DNA of 27,960 nt from CBDAKK01 sp965216965 (GTDB lineage Bacteria > Spirochaetota > Spirochaetia > WTKD01 > G963693115), in the NCBI GenBank assembly GCA_965216965.1, contig CBDCGX010000019.1, positions 1-27,960 on the forward strand. The letters are read 5' to 3'. Every line of letters starts with the position of its first letter. Positions within the stretch are counted from its first letter, which is position 1. The position numbers and the translations under genes are program-made. Below the pieces are notes generated by a model. It saw only the letters and a program-made list of their open reading frames with translations. It made no database searches and had not been told where the DNA came from. Positions 1 to 7,476 of this stretch are shown here, piece by piece.

Positions 1-644
1 TGCGACCAAAATATGAAAGTGTAAAAAGATCACAAGATTTTTTTTGGGGGATTTTAATTGTATTACATACAACAAGGATAAAAAAATATTTTGAATTTAC
101 TTTTGATTATAAAAAACTTTCTATTAACACAAAACTGGGGAGTTATCCATCTACGTGGTGTGCATGTACATATGGCGATGTCCGTTATTGCAATGTGAAA
201 AATGAAAATAATTATTGGGAGACGCAAAAGATAAATGTTACTAAAGAACTTAGGATTTTGTTTGATATGCATAATATTAAATATAAAACAGGAGAAGATT
301 TAAAAAAACAAATTGTTGATCTGGAAGAGGTAAAATTCTATAAAAAATTGTATTGGTTGTTTAGTATAACTTTAAAGTTGCGTCATAGCAAAATAAAGAG
401 CAGTGAAGATTTTATACTTTCTCCAATTGCTAATAAGAATGGTGATTTCTTTAGAAGTAATGATAAAAATAATGTAAGTATGCCTAAAGATGCCGATGCT
501 AATGGGGCGTACCATATTGCACTAAAGGGATTATGGGTAATTGAACAGCTTAACAAAGATCCAGAAAAACCAAAATTAGCAATGAGTAACGAAGAGTGGT
601 TTAGTTTTATTACAGAATTACGACGGAACAAAAGGAATGGTTGA
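1..644 (+). CDS. cas12a: Cas12a (Cpf1) effector nuclease, C-terminal part
   Basis: This is the RNA-guided DNA nuclease of type V-A CRISPR systems; only about 214 C-terminal residues of a roughly 1,250-1,300-residue protein are inside the window. It reads in frame from base 3. The segment YFEFTFDYKK, the Nuc-domain stretch LKLRHS (Arg at the place of the essential Arg in LMLQMRNS of other Cas12a) and the RuvC-III motif DADANGAYHIALKG with its catalytic Asp are all present. The C-terminus NEEWFSFI is typical. Between bases 45 and 92 the frame is locally wrong: frame 2 there encodes the expected sequence (GDFNCITYNKDKK), while the open frame gives unrelated residues, so a T8/G5 run and an A7 run appear to carry compensating indels. 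The stop overlaps the cas4 start by 8 bases, indicating one operon. Whether the missing N-terminal part is intact cannot be seen. Confidence 0.95.
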   Translation, partial: RPKYESVKRSQDFFWGILIVLHTTRIKKYFEFTFDYKKLSINTKLGSYPSTWCACTYGDVRYCNVKNENNYWETQKINVTKELRILFDMHNIKYKTGEDLKKQIVDLEEVKFYKKLYWLFSITLKLRHSKIKSSEDFILSPIANKNGDFFRSNDKNNVSMPKDADANGAYHIALKGLWVIEQLNKDPEKPKLAMSNEEWFSFITELRRNKRNG

Positions 645-1200
645 ATCTTATTTACTTATTTCTTATTTAAATGATTTTATTTTCTGTCCGCGTTCAATTT
701 ATTTTCACATACTCTATGGTGGGTCTCAGGAGGATATTTATAAAGATATACCACAAACAAAAGGAAGGCTTGCACATAAAGCAATTGATGAGAGGAAGTA
801 TAGTACTTTGTCAACAGTATATCAAGGGATGGATGTTTACTCACAGCGATATTGTCTCGGAGGAAAAAATCGATATTTATGATTCTAAACAAAAAGTTCT
901 AATAGAGCGTAAACGAAAAATCACTACTATTTATGATGGATATATTTTGCAACTTTATGCACAGTATCATGCTTTAACTGAAATGGGGTATTTTGTAAAA
1001 GAAATACGCCTCTACAGCCTTGTTGATAATAAAACATATCCAATAGCACTTCCAGAAGATGATAATAACCATCAGGAAATGTTTGAACATACACTTCAAG
1101 CTATACGGGATTTTCAATTAGAAGATTTCTTTCACTCAAAAATCCTGTAAAATGTAATAGTTGTATTTATAAAACATTGTGTGATATAGCAGCATGTTAA
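637..1200 (+). pseudogene. cas4: Cas4 nuclease, two frameshifts
   Basis: Cas4 is a RecB-like Fe-S nuclease that trims prespacers and selects the PAM during adaptation. The N-terminal part starts MVESYLLISYLNDFIFCPRS, carrying the first cluster Cys, followed by KGRLAHKAIDE. The frame then shifts at an A6 run (864-869), where one A too many breaks GGKIDIYDSK; the nuclease core IERKRK continues in frame 2. A second shift at an A5 run (1138-1142, one A too few) is needed to reach the C-terminal cluster region KCNSCIYKTLCDIAAC. With both corrected the gene ends at 1200 and overlaps the cas1 start by 7 bases. All family motifs are recognisable, so decay is recent, or the indels are assembly errors. 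As written, no full-length Cas4 can be made. Confidence 0.88.
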
Positions 1201-2167
1201 GTTTACCAGATTTTAAAAGTCGACAAATTGTTTTTGCATTTTTGAGTAGGGGTGAAAAGTTTAAGCTTTCGGAATGATAATTTAATTATTAAAGAAGATG
1301 AGGGGAAGATTCGTTATCAAGTAAGTTGTCATCGTCTCTTTGCACTTCTTATTGTGGGGCATGCTACCATTACAAGTGGACTTCTGCAACGTGCAAAGAA
1401 ATTTGGGTTTTCAATTCAACTTTTGACTCATGGACTCCGAACATATGGTGGATGGTATGGAGCTGTTGAAGGCAATACGTTACTACGTAGCAAACAATAT
1501 AATTATGATGAGGTTGCATTAGCAAACTATATTATAATTCAAAAAATTGAAAGGCAAATATTAATTTTAAAGAAAAGACGTAAAAAAAAACTGTGATTTA
1601 AAAAGAAAAGATTAAGATGCTTGAAAATCATCGATCAAAGATTGAAGGATATAATCTTGAATTTTCGGTATTGCTTGGCGTAGAAGGAAGTGCATCAAGG
1701 ATTTATTTTAAAGCTTTTTTTGAAGAATTTGGATGGAGATCTCGTTGTCCTAGAGCAAAACAAGATAGATTAAACCTCTTGTTGGATATTGGATATTCGC
1801 AACTTTTTTATTTTATTGAAACATTATTGCATCTTTATGGATTTGATGTTTATAAGGGAGTGTATCATCAGACATTTTATCAACGGAAATCATTGGTATG
1901 CGATTTTAGTCGAACCTTTTAGAACTTTAATAGATGCAAAAACTTTATAAAGCATTGCGTTTAGGGCAAATTAATGAAGATGATTTTGAAAAAATAAATG
2001 GGCAATATCGCATTTTTGGAAAAAAATCTCAACCTTATGTAACGTTATTTTTAGAGGAGCTTATGAAATATAAGGAAGAGATTTTTTCTTATATTCAGAA
2101 ATATTACCGATCTTTTATGCGTGATTTCCCTGTTATAAAATACCCAAAGTTTTTAAGTGAAACATGA
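1194..2167 (+). pseudogene. cas1: Cas1 integrase, at least five frameshifts
   Basis: Cas1 is the metal-dependent integrase that inserts spacers. The start MLSLPDFKSRQIVF is the usual start of type V-A Cas1. The reading frame then changes near 1256-1262, at the A9 run 1582-1590, at the A-rich stretch 1600-1609, at the T4 run near 1904-1907 and at the A5 run near 1938-1942. Pieces recognisable across these breaks are LSFRNDNLIIKEDEG, the Glu-containing GVEGSASRIYF, DIGYSQLFYFIETLL, the His-containing GVYHQTFYQRKSLVCD, VEPFR with its acidic neighbour, and a C-terminal part ending KYPKFLSET. All catalytic positions are therefore still visible, but not in one frame. The stop TGA overlaps the cas2 ATG as ATGA. 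This is a pseudogene unless the indels are sequencing errors. Confidence 0.9.
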
Positions 2168-2437
2168 TTTTAGTTTCTTATGATATTAGTAATAATAAAA
2201 TCCGTACTCGATTCTCAAAGTTTTTTAGAGAAATATGGATATCGGATTCAATATTCATTATTTGAGATAAGAAATAGCAAAAGGTTATTGAATATTATTA
2301 AACTTGAGATTGAAGGTCGCTTTGCAAAGAAATTTGGACAAAGCGATTCAATAATAGTTTTTGATTTGAGTGCACAATGCTATATAACAAAATATGGATA
2401 TGCAAAAAATGAAGATAGCGATTTAGTTGTTTTATAG
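2164..2437 (+). pseudogene. cas2: Cas2, one frameshift
   Basis: Cas2 is the small ferredoxin-fold partner that bridges Cas1 dimers in the adaptation complex. The start is MILVSYDISNNKIRTRFSKF, with the conserved YDIS strand, in frame 1. A T6 run (2221-2226) has one T too many and the rest (EKYGYRIQYSLFEIRNSK onward to DLVVL) continues in frame 2. Corrected length would be about 91 residues, normal for Cas2. The ATG overlaps the cas1 stop (ATGA). An ATG at 2180 in frame 2 gives a longer open frame but with the wrong N-terminus, so it is not the real start. Confidence 0.88.
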
Positions 2438-2642
2438 TAATGGAATTTTTTATTAGAAATACTTGATTATTTTATAGAAAACAACTACTATTTTTAATAG
2501 TGGTATTATTTTTTAGTGAGAATAATGATTTGCAAACCTTAGTCTTAATTGAGGAAAACTGTAAGAAACCTTCTTTTTTGGATGTTTTTTACACTAAAAT
2601 TCTCTATAAAGCATATAAACGGACTGTTTTTGCAAAATAACT
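2438..2642 (+). promoter_or_regulatory. CRISPR leader region
   Basis: This AT-rich stretch lies between cas2 and the first repeat. It sits on the leader side because the repeats read on the + strand and decay at the far end. It contains a hairpin with a T-run at 2484-2514 and, further down, several A/T-rich promoter-like hexamers (for example TTTACA around 2590), but I cannot single out one promoter. Short open frames here run into the repeats and are not credible genes. Confidence 0.6.
2484..2514 (+). terminator. Possible terminator after the cas operon
   Basis: ACTACTATT (2484-2492) pairs with AATAGTGGT (2496-2504), with one G-U pair, and is followed by T6 at 2509-2514. It could end cas transcription before the array. 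The stem is A/T-rich and only nine pairs long. Confidence 0.45.
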
Positions 2643-5206
2643 CTCTAAAGGACCATATAAATTTCTACTATTGTAGATTTGAAAAACATTTTCATTATCA
2701 AAAAACTCTAAAGGACCATATAAATTTCTACTATTGTAGATTGCTGTGCCCAGTTACAGATTGGACCCTCTAAAGGACCATATAAATTTCTACTATTGTA
2801 GATGTTAGAAGCAATAAATTTATTGCATATTCTCTAAAGGACCATATAAATTTCTACTATTGTAGATAACCCCAATCATAAGCTGTTCAAGAATCTCTAA
2901 AGGACCATATAAAATTTCTACTATTGTAGATCATCTTCGTACAATTTATTTTCTTTCCTCTAAAGGACCATATAAATTTCTACTATTGTAGATCCTACGA
3001 TAAGTGTTGATGAGGCTAGCTCTAAAGGACCATATAAATTTCTACTATTGTAGATTGCGGTCCTTTTTTTCAGCTTGATTTTTCAATTCTCTAAAGGACC
3101 ATATAAATTTCTACTATTGTAGATTTCCAACGCGCCAAGAATCCATATCATTCCCATCTCTAAAGGACCATATAAATTTCTACTATTGTAGATCTGCACC
3201 AAATCCATGAATTCTCAGTTTCGTCTCTAAAGGACCATATAAATTTCTACTATTGTAGATTAAGCCCGCTTTTTCTAACTCAAAATCTCTAAAGGACCAT
3301 ATAAATTTCTACTATTGTAGATTAAGCGTGGCGAGACCCGCACCGAGTTCTCTAAAGGACCATATAAATTTCTACTATTGTAGATATGAAATAGAAAATA
3401 TTAAAATTGATACTCTAAAGGACCATATAAATTTCTACTATTGTAGATTAGGAGAAATTTTCAACAATTATATACTCTAAAGGACCATATAAATTTCTAC
3501 TATTGTAGATCAGAGTTATTTGAGTGTGCAAGAAGTCTCTAAAGGACCATATAAATTTCTACTATTGTAGATTTGGAGGGGCTGTATGTTTCATATGCAC
3601 TCTAAAGGACCATATAAATTTCTACTATTGTAGATGGAAATTCGGGGAAATCACTATAATTATATGATTCTCTAAAGGACCATATAAATTTCTACTATTG
3701 TAGATGGCATATAAATTTGATCATGAAATGTCTTTTCTCTAAAGGACCATATAAATTTCTACTATTGTAGATTATGGCCCAATTTCTATAATGTAGATGT
3801 CTTCCCTCTAAAGGACCATATAAATTTCTACTATTGTAGATTGGGGTGCGATGTGGCGGGAACAATAACTCTAAAGGACCATATAAATTTCTACTATTGT
3901 AGATATATATGGTGGGGACGCGCAAAAAAATAAACTCTAAAGGACCATATAAATTTCTACTATTGTAGATGATAGGTTTTATGGACGCGGAGACAGCAGC
4001 TCTAAAGGACCATATAAAATTTCTACTATTGTAGATCAAGAGTGAATGGAGTCTCGAATGATCTCTAAAGGACCATATAAATTTCTACTATTGTAGATGG
4101 ACGAGTTATATTGTTGATGTATTGCTCTAAAGGACCATATAAATTTCTACTATTGTAGATTAGGAGAAATTTTTAATAATTATATAGGCTCTAAAGGACC
4201 ATATAAATTTCTACTATTGTAGATTAGGAGAAATTTTTTAATAATTATATAGGCTCTAAAGGACCATATAAATTTCTACTATTGTAGATATTTATATATT
4301 CAGAAGTGTAGCTTTCTCTAAAGGACCATATAAATTTCTACTATTGTAGATTAGGAGAAATTTTTAACAATTATATAGGGCTCTAAAGGACCATATAAAT
4401 TTCTACTATTGTAGATTTTGTTTTAATTTCAATTTTCAATTTCTCTAAAGGACCATATAAATTTCTACTATTGTAGATATATGGGATTCCTATATCTGAA
4501 TCTATCTCTAAAGGACCATATAAATTTCTACTATTGTAGATCAGATTCATATTCAAATACAATTGAGTCTCTAAAGGACCATATAAATTTCTACTATTGT
4601 AGATTATAAATTTAACGGGATTATACATCCCGCTCTAAAGGACCATATAAATTTCTACTATTGTAGATGGTCTTATTTCATCTGATATTTTATCCTCTAA
4701 AGGACCATATAAATTTCTACTATTGTAGATCCAGCAAAAAAAAATTCATAATGCTAAACTCTAAAGGACCATATAAATTTCTACTATTGTAGATATTGTC
4801 AAAAAAATGCAGTTAATGTTCCTCTAAAGGACCATATAAATTTTCTACTATTGTAGATATTAGAGGCTGCTCGATATAAGAAGTCCTCTAAAAAAAAATT
4901 CATAATGCTAAACTCTAAAGGACCATATAAATTTCTACTATTGTAGATATTAGAAGAAACATAACAAGAAACAATCCATCTCTAAAGGACCATATAAATT
5001 TCTACTATTGTAGATAATTTGGGAATTATTAAGTTCTCCGGCTCTAAAGGACCATATAAATTTCTACTGTTGTAGATTTTGCTTATTTTAGATACTGTAT
5101 ACACTAAGAAAATGGAAATTGTTGTGGACACATAGTTGTAGATTTTGCTTATTTTAGATACTGTATACACCTCTAAAGGAGCATATAAATTTCTACTGTT
5201 GTAGAT
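2643..5206 (+). CRISPR. Type V-A CRISPR array, about 39 repeats
   Basis: By hand count there are 39 full-length or near full-length 36-nt repeats. They begin CTCTAAAGGACCATAT and end with the Cas12a handle AATTTCTACTATTGTAGAT (stem TCTAC/GTAGA). Spacers are about 26-34 nt. The handle direction puts transcription on the + strand with the leader at 2438-2642. Three repeats have one extra base in an A or T run (near 2910, 4017 and 4840). Repeats near 5042 and 5171 have CTGTTG for CTATTG, the one at 5171 also has GGAGCAT, and the stretch 5105-5143 keeps only TTGTAGAT. A truncated repeat follows at 5230-5255. Erosion at this end agrees with its being leader-distal. Some spacers are clearly richer in G+C than the host (after repeats 12, 20 and 22). 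Open frames on the minus strand here encode only repeat read-through (IYNSRNLYGPLE). Confidence 0.98.
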
Positions 5207-5492
5207 TCAATAGTGTTGTAGGGGGATTCCTCTAACAGGACCATATAAATTTTTATTTAAAAAGAAAGATCTTTTATATTTTGTATTAATTAAAGGGATA
5301 TTATTGTATTTTTATCAAAAAATAGAATTCTTGAATTATAAAAACATTGACAAGGGTTATGATAACTAGATATAATTTAACACAATTATTTATATAAAAT
5401 ACTTGTTTTATGAATGAGATGTTGATACTATTATTATATGTATATAAATAATATATGAAAAGTAAGTTATTTGTAGCTTTTTAGGAGGAAAT
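5172..5492 (+). repeat. Upstream block of lipoprotein 1, duplicated at 7156-7476
   Basis: The block runs from the last full CRISPR repeat, through a spacer-like 23 bases (5207-5229), a truncated repeat (5230-5255), an A/T-rich stretch, the promoter and the ribosome-binding site. The same order returns 1,984 bases downstream before the second lipoprotein, with few differences. Those seen are a single-base indel pair (at 5295 and near 5434 versus copy 2) and the -10 change. Apart from these elements I see no gene in it. Confidence 0.9.
5347..5376 (+). promoter_or_regulatory. Sigma70-type promoter of lipoprotein 1
   Basis: TTGACA (5347-5352) and TATAAT (5371-5376), both consensus, are 18 bases apart. 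Transcription would begin about 110 bases before the coding start, giving a long A/T-rich leader that ends in AGGAGG (5482-5487). Confidence 0.75.
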
Positions 5493-6905
5493 ATGATGAA
5501 AACTATGAAAAATGTTTTTTATGTAGGAGCATTGCTACTAGTATTGGTAGGGATTTTAAGTTTGGTAGCATGCCAGGTAGATAATGTAAATGGGAGTAAT
5601 GCTAGTGGTGCAGGCGGTGGTGCAGGCGGTGGTGCAGGCGGTGGTGCAGGCGGTGGTGCAGGCGGTGGTGCAGGCGGTGGTGCAGGCGGTGGTGCAGGCG
5701 GTGGTGCAGGCGGTGGTGCAGGCGGTGGTAGCATAAGTGGAGATTTAACATTTCTATCTAATTATGCAACTGTGGTACAGCCGGGTACAAATGCTTCCCC
5801 CACATCAAAGGAAATACTCATTCAAGAGTTTTCGCCACAAGGCAGCTTTAATCTTGCTGATTTTATAGTAAGAGTGGTAGCAAAGGATAGAAAAATACAA
5901 ACGGCTATTACCAATACAAAAGACAGTGCAACAGGAATAGTAATATTACAAATACCATCTACAATAGAGATAGGAGAATATTTTCTTGTGTTTACGCCTA
6001 TAAACAGCAACGGAGAAAAAGATAAGGCAATTCAAGTTTTTATAGGAAATGAAAATGGAGCAAAGGGAATTGTTATTGATGCTGCAAAAAAAATCTTTGT
6101 TGTATATGATTATAGTTCGGATGTAACCAGTATTGATGCTGATGAATATAGCACAGAATTATTTGTATCGATAACTTTTCCTGATACTGTTACAACGATA
6201 GGGGATAATGCATTTAGAGATAGCCCATTAACAGGATTAACGCTAAGCAACGCTCTTACATCAATAGGAGTGAATGCATTTCAAAGAAGTGTGTTGCCAA
6301 GTCTCACTATCCCTGCCAGTGTTGAAACGATAGGAAATAATGCATTTAAAAATAGTCCATTAGGTTTAGGTCTTACTATGGAAGACGATTCTGAAATAAC
6401 ACAAGGACGTACTACTGCAAAGACAACGATAGGTGATTTTGCTTTTGCTGGTGCTACTGAATTAACAAGTTTGACTATATCCAATACTGTTGTAGCAATA
6501 AGAAATAGTGCTTTTAGAAACAGTAATTTGAGCAGTCTTACTTTAGGAGCTAATGTTAAAACGATAGATGATTTTGCTTTTTTTAATACTACTAGATTAA
6601 CAAGTTTGATTATACCTAACCTTGTTGTCTCAATAGGGATTGCTTCTTTTGGTAAGAGTTTATTAACAACACTTACTTTAGGAAACTCTGTTAAAACGAT
6701 AGGACATGCTGCTTTTTTGGGTAGTCGATTAACAGCTCTTACTATACCTGACTCTGTTACTACTATAAGTGGCAACGTTTTTATGCACTCAAAATTTTCT
6801 CCTAAAAGTGTGAGTATCTCAAAAGCATTATTTGATAGTTTAGGAAGTAGGGTGAGCGAAATATTTGGTAATTCTAGGAATGTGCTGGTACGTACGGCAA
6901 GGTAG
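5493..6905 (+). CDS. BspA-type leucine-rich-repeat lipoprotein, copy 1
   Basis: The 470-residue protein is probably anchored on the cell surface by lipid. Residues 1-26 are a signal peptide ending LSLVA, with the lipidated Cys at 27. AGGAGG stands 4 bases before the first ATG and 7 before the second (5496), so the second may be the true start. Residues 39-78 are ten GAGG units, a flexible linker encoded by a 12-bp tandem repeat. About residues 80-215 form an unrecognised N-terminal region. From about 225 on the protein consists of TpLRR/BspA modules of the type TIGDNAF..SPLTGLTLSNALTSIG. Proteins of this class bind host or bacterial surface ligands; the ligand here is unknown. It has its own promoter and terminator. 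A near-identical paralogue lies at 7477-9603, differing only by repeat number and scattered substitutions. Confidence 0.9.
   Translation: MMKTMKNVFYVGALLLVLVGILSLVACQVDNVNGSNASGAGGGAGGGAGGGAGGGAGGGAGGGAGGGAGGGAGGGAGGGSISGDLTFLSNYATVVQPGTNASPTSKEILIQEFSPQGSFNLADFIVRVVAKDRKIQTAITNTKDSATGIVILQIPSTIEIGEYFLVFTPINSNGEKDKAIQVFIGNENGAKGIVIDAAKKIFVVYDYSSDVTSIDADEYSTELFVSITFPDTVTTIGDNAFRDSPLTGLTLSNALTSIGVNAFQRSVLPSLTIPASVETIGNNAFKNSPLGLGLTMEDDSEITQGRTTAKTTIGDFAFAGATELTSLTISNTVVAIRNSAFRNSNLSSLTLGANVKTIDDFAFFNTTRLTSLIIPNLVVSIGIASFGKSLLTTLTLGNSVKTIGHAAFLGSRLTALTIPDSVTTISGNVFMHSKFSPKSVSISKALFDSLGSRVSEIFGNSRNVLVRTAR
5607..5726 (+). repeat. 12-bp tandem repeat, ten units (GAGG linker)
   Basis: GGTGCAGGCGGT is repeated ten times without change and keeps frame (Gly-Ala-Gly-Gly). 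The paralogue has two units, the first reading GEGG. Copy number can vary by slippage without breaking the gene, so it alters linker length rather than switching expression. Confidence 0.95.
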
Positions 6906-6927
6906 TTAATGTTCTAAAAATGCAAAT

Positions 6928-6961
6928 AAAAGGGATGCAGGACGTACCTGTATCCCTTTTT
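6928..6961 (+). terminator. Rho-independent terminator of lipoprotein 1
   Basis: AAAAGGGATGCAGG (6928-6941) pairs along its full length with CCTGTATCCCTTTT (6947-6960) around the loop ACGTA, with one G-U pair, and ends in T5. It starts 23 bases after the stop codon. Confidence 0.88.
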
Positions 6962-6976
6962 AAAACTATAAAGATA

Positions 6977-7125
6977 TTGATAAAGATATGATAACTAGAT
7001 ATAATTTAACACAATTATTTATATAAAATACTTGTTTTATGAATGAGATGTTGATATTATATTAAATATATATAAATAATATATGAAAAATAATATATGA
7101 AAAGTAAGTTATTTATAGCTTTTTA
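6977..7125 (+). promoter_or_regulatory. Orphan copy of the lipoprotein promoter and leader
   Basis: TTGATA (6977-6982), 17 bases, then TATAAT (7000-7005), followed by the same A/T-rich leader as in the two intact genes up to GCTTTTTAGG. There the AGGAGG and the start codon are missing, and unrelated bases (7126-7155) lead straight into an orphan CRISPR repeat. The promoter elements look usable, so a transcript could run over the repeat at 7156. This whole gap (6906-7476) has no gene. Confidence 0.65.
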
Positions 7126-7155
7126 GGTTCCTCCTTAATGATTATATAATTACAG

Positions 7156-7190
7156 TCTAAAGGAGCATATAAATTTCTACTGTTGTAGAT
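7156..7190 (+). repeat. Orphan Cas12a CRISPR repeat
   Basis: A copy of the last array repeat (5172-5206), lacking its first C. It keeps the GGAGCAT and CTGTTG variants that mark the last repeat, so it was copied with the lipoprotein locus and not inserted as a new repeat. The handle stem TCTAC/GTAGA is intact. It is followed by 23 spacer-like bases (7191-7213) and a truncated repeat from 7214. Confidence 0.92.
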
Positions 7191-7331
7191 TCAATAGTGT
7201 TGTAGGGGGATTCCTCTAACAGGACCATATAAATTTTTATTTTAAAAGAAAGATCTTTTATATTTTGTATTAATTAAAAGGGATATTATTGTATTTTTAT
7301 CAAAAAATAGAATTCTTGAATTATAAAAACA

Positions 7332-7361
7332 TTGACAAGGGTTATGATAACTAGATGTAAT
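7332..7361 (+). promoter_or_regulatory. Promoter of lipoprotein 2 with altered -10
   Basis: TTGACA (7332-7337) is kept, but the -10 at 7356-7361 is TGTAAT instead of TATAAT. The second A of the -10 is the most conserved position of this element, so this copy is probably weaker than that of lipoprotein 1 unless the orphan promoter upstream reads through. Confidence 0.6.
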
Positions 7362-7476
7362 TTAACACAATTATTTATATAAAATACTTGTTTTATGAAT
7401 GAGATGTTGATACTATATTATATGTATATAAATAATATATGAAAAGTAAGTTATTTGTAGCTTTTTAGGAGGAAAT

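Noticed and set aside
2549..2773. Plus-strand open frame with repeated LKDHINFYYCR at the array start
   Set aside because: It runs from the leader into the first repeats and encodes them; it is not a gene.
3695..5170. Minus-strand open frames with repeated IYNSRNLYGPLE
   Set aside because: They are read-through of CRISPR repeats on the wrong strand; the periodicity follows the repeat-spacer unit, and no start signal or family match is visible.
5410..5451. Short upstream open frame (MNEMLILLLYVYK) in the lipoprotein leader
   Set aside because: The other promoter copies do not keep it because of A/T indels, and it has no ribosome-binding site.
5481..5491. Self-target of the TAGGAGAAAT spacers at the lipoprotein ribosome-binding site (TAGGAGGAAAT after TTTT)
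   Set aside because: The match is short, needs a bulge in the seed and reflects a Shine-Dalgarno sequence; the rest of the spacer does not pair.
5607..5726. Collagen-like domain in lipoprotein 1
   Set aside because: The GAGG unit has a period of four residues, no proline and no regular G-X-Y triplets, so a flexible linker is the better reading.
5519..5734. Proline-rich (PPAP) minus-strand open frame
   Set aside because: It is the reverse complement of the Gly-Ala linker repeat inside the lipoprotein gene.
7129..7150. Partial match TTAATGATTATATA of the same spacer family after the orphan promoter
   Set aside because: Only about 14 of 28 A/T-rich bases agree and the seed does not align well; chance is likely in this composition.
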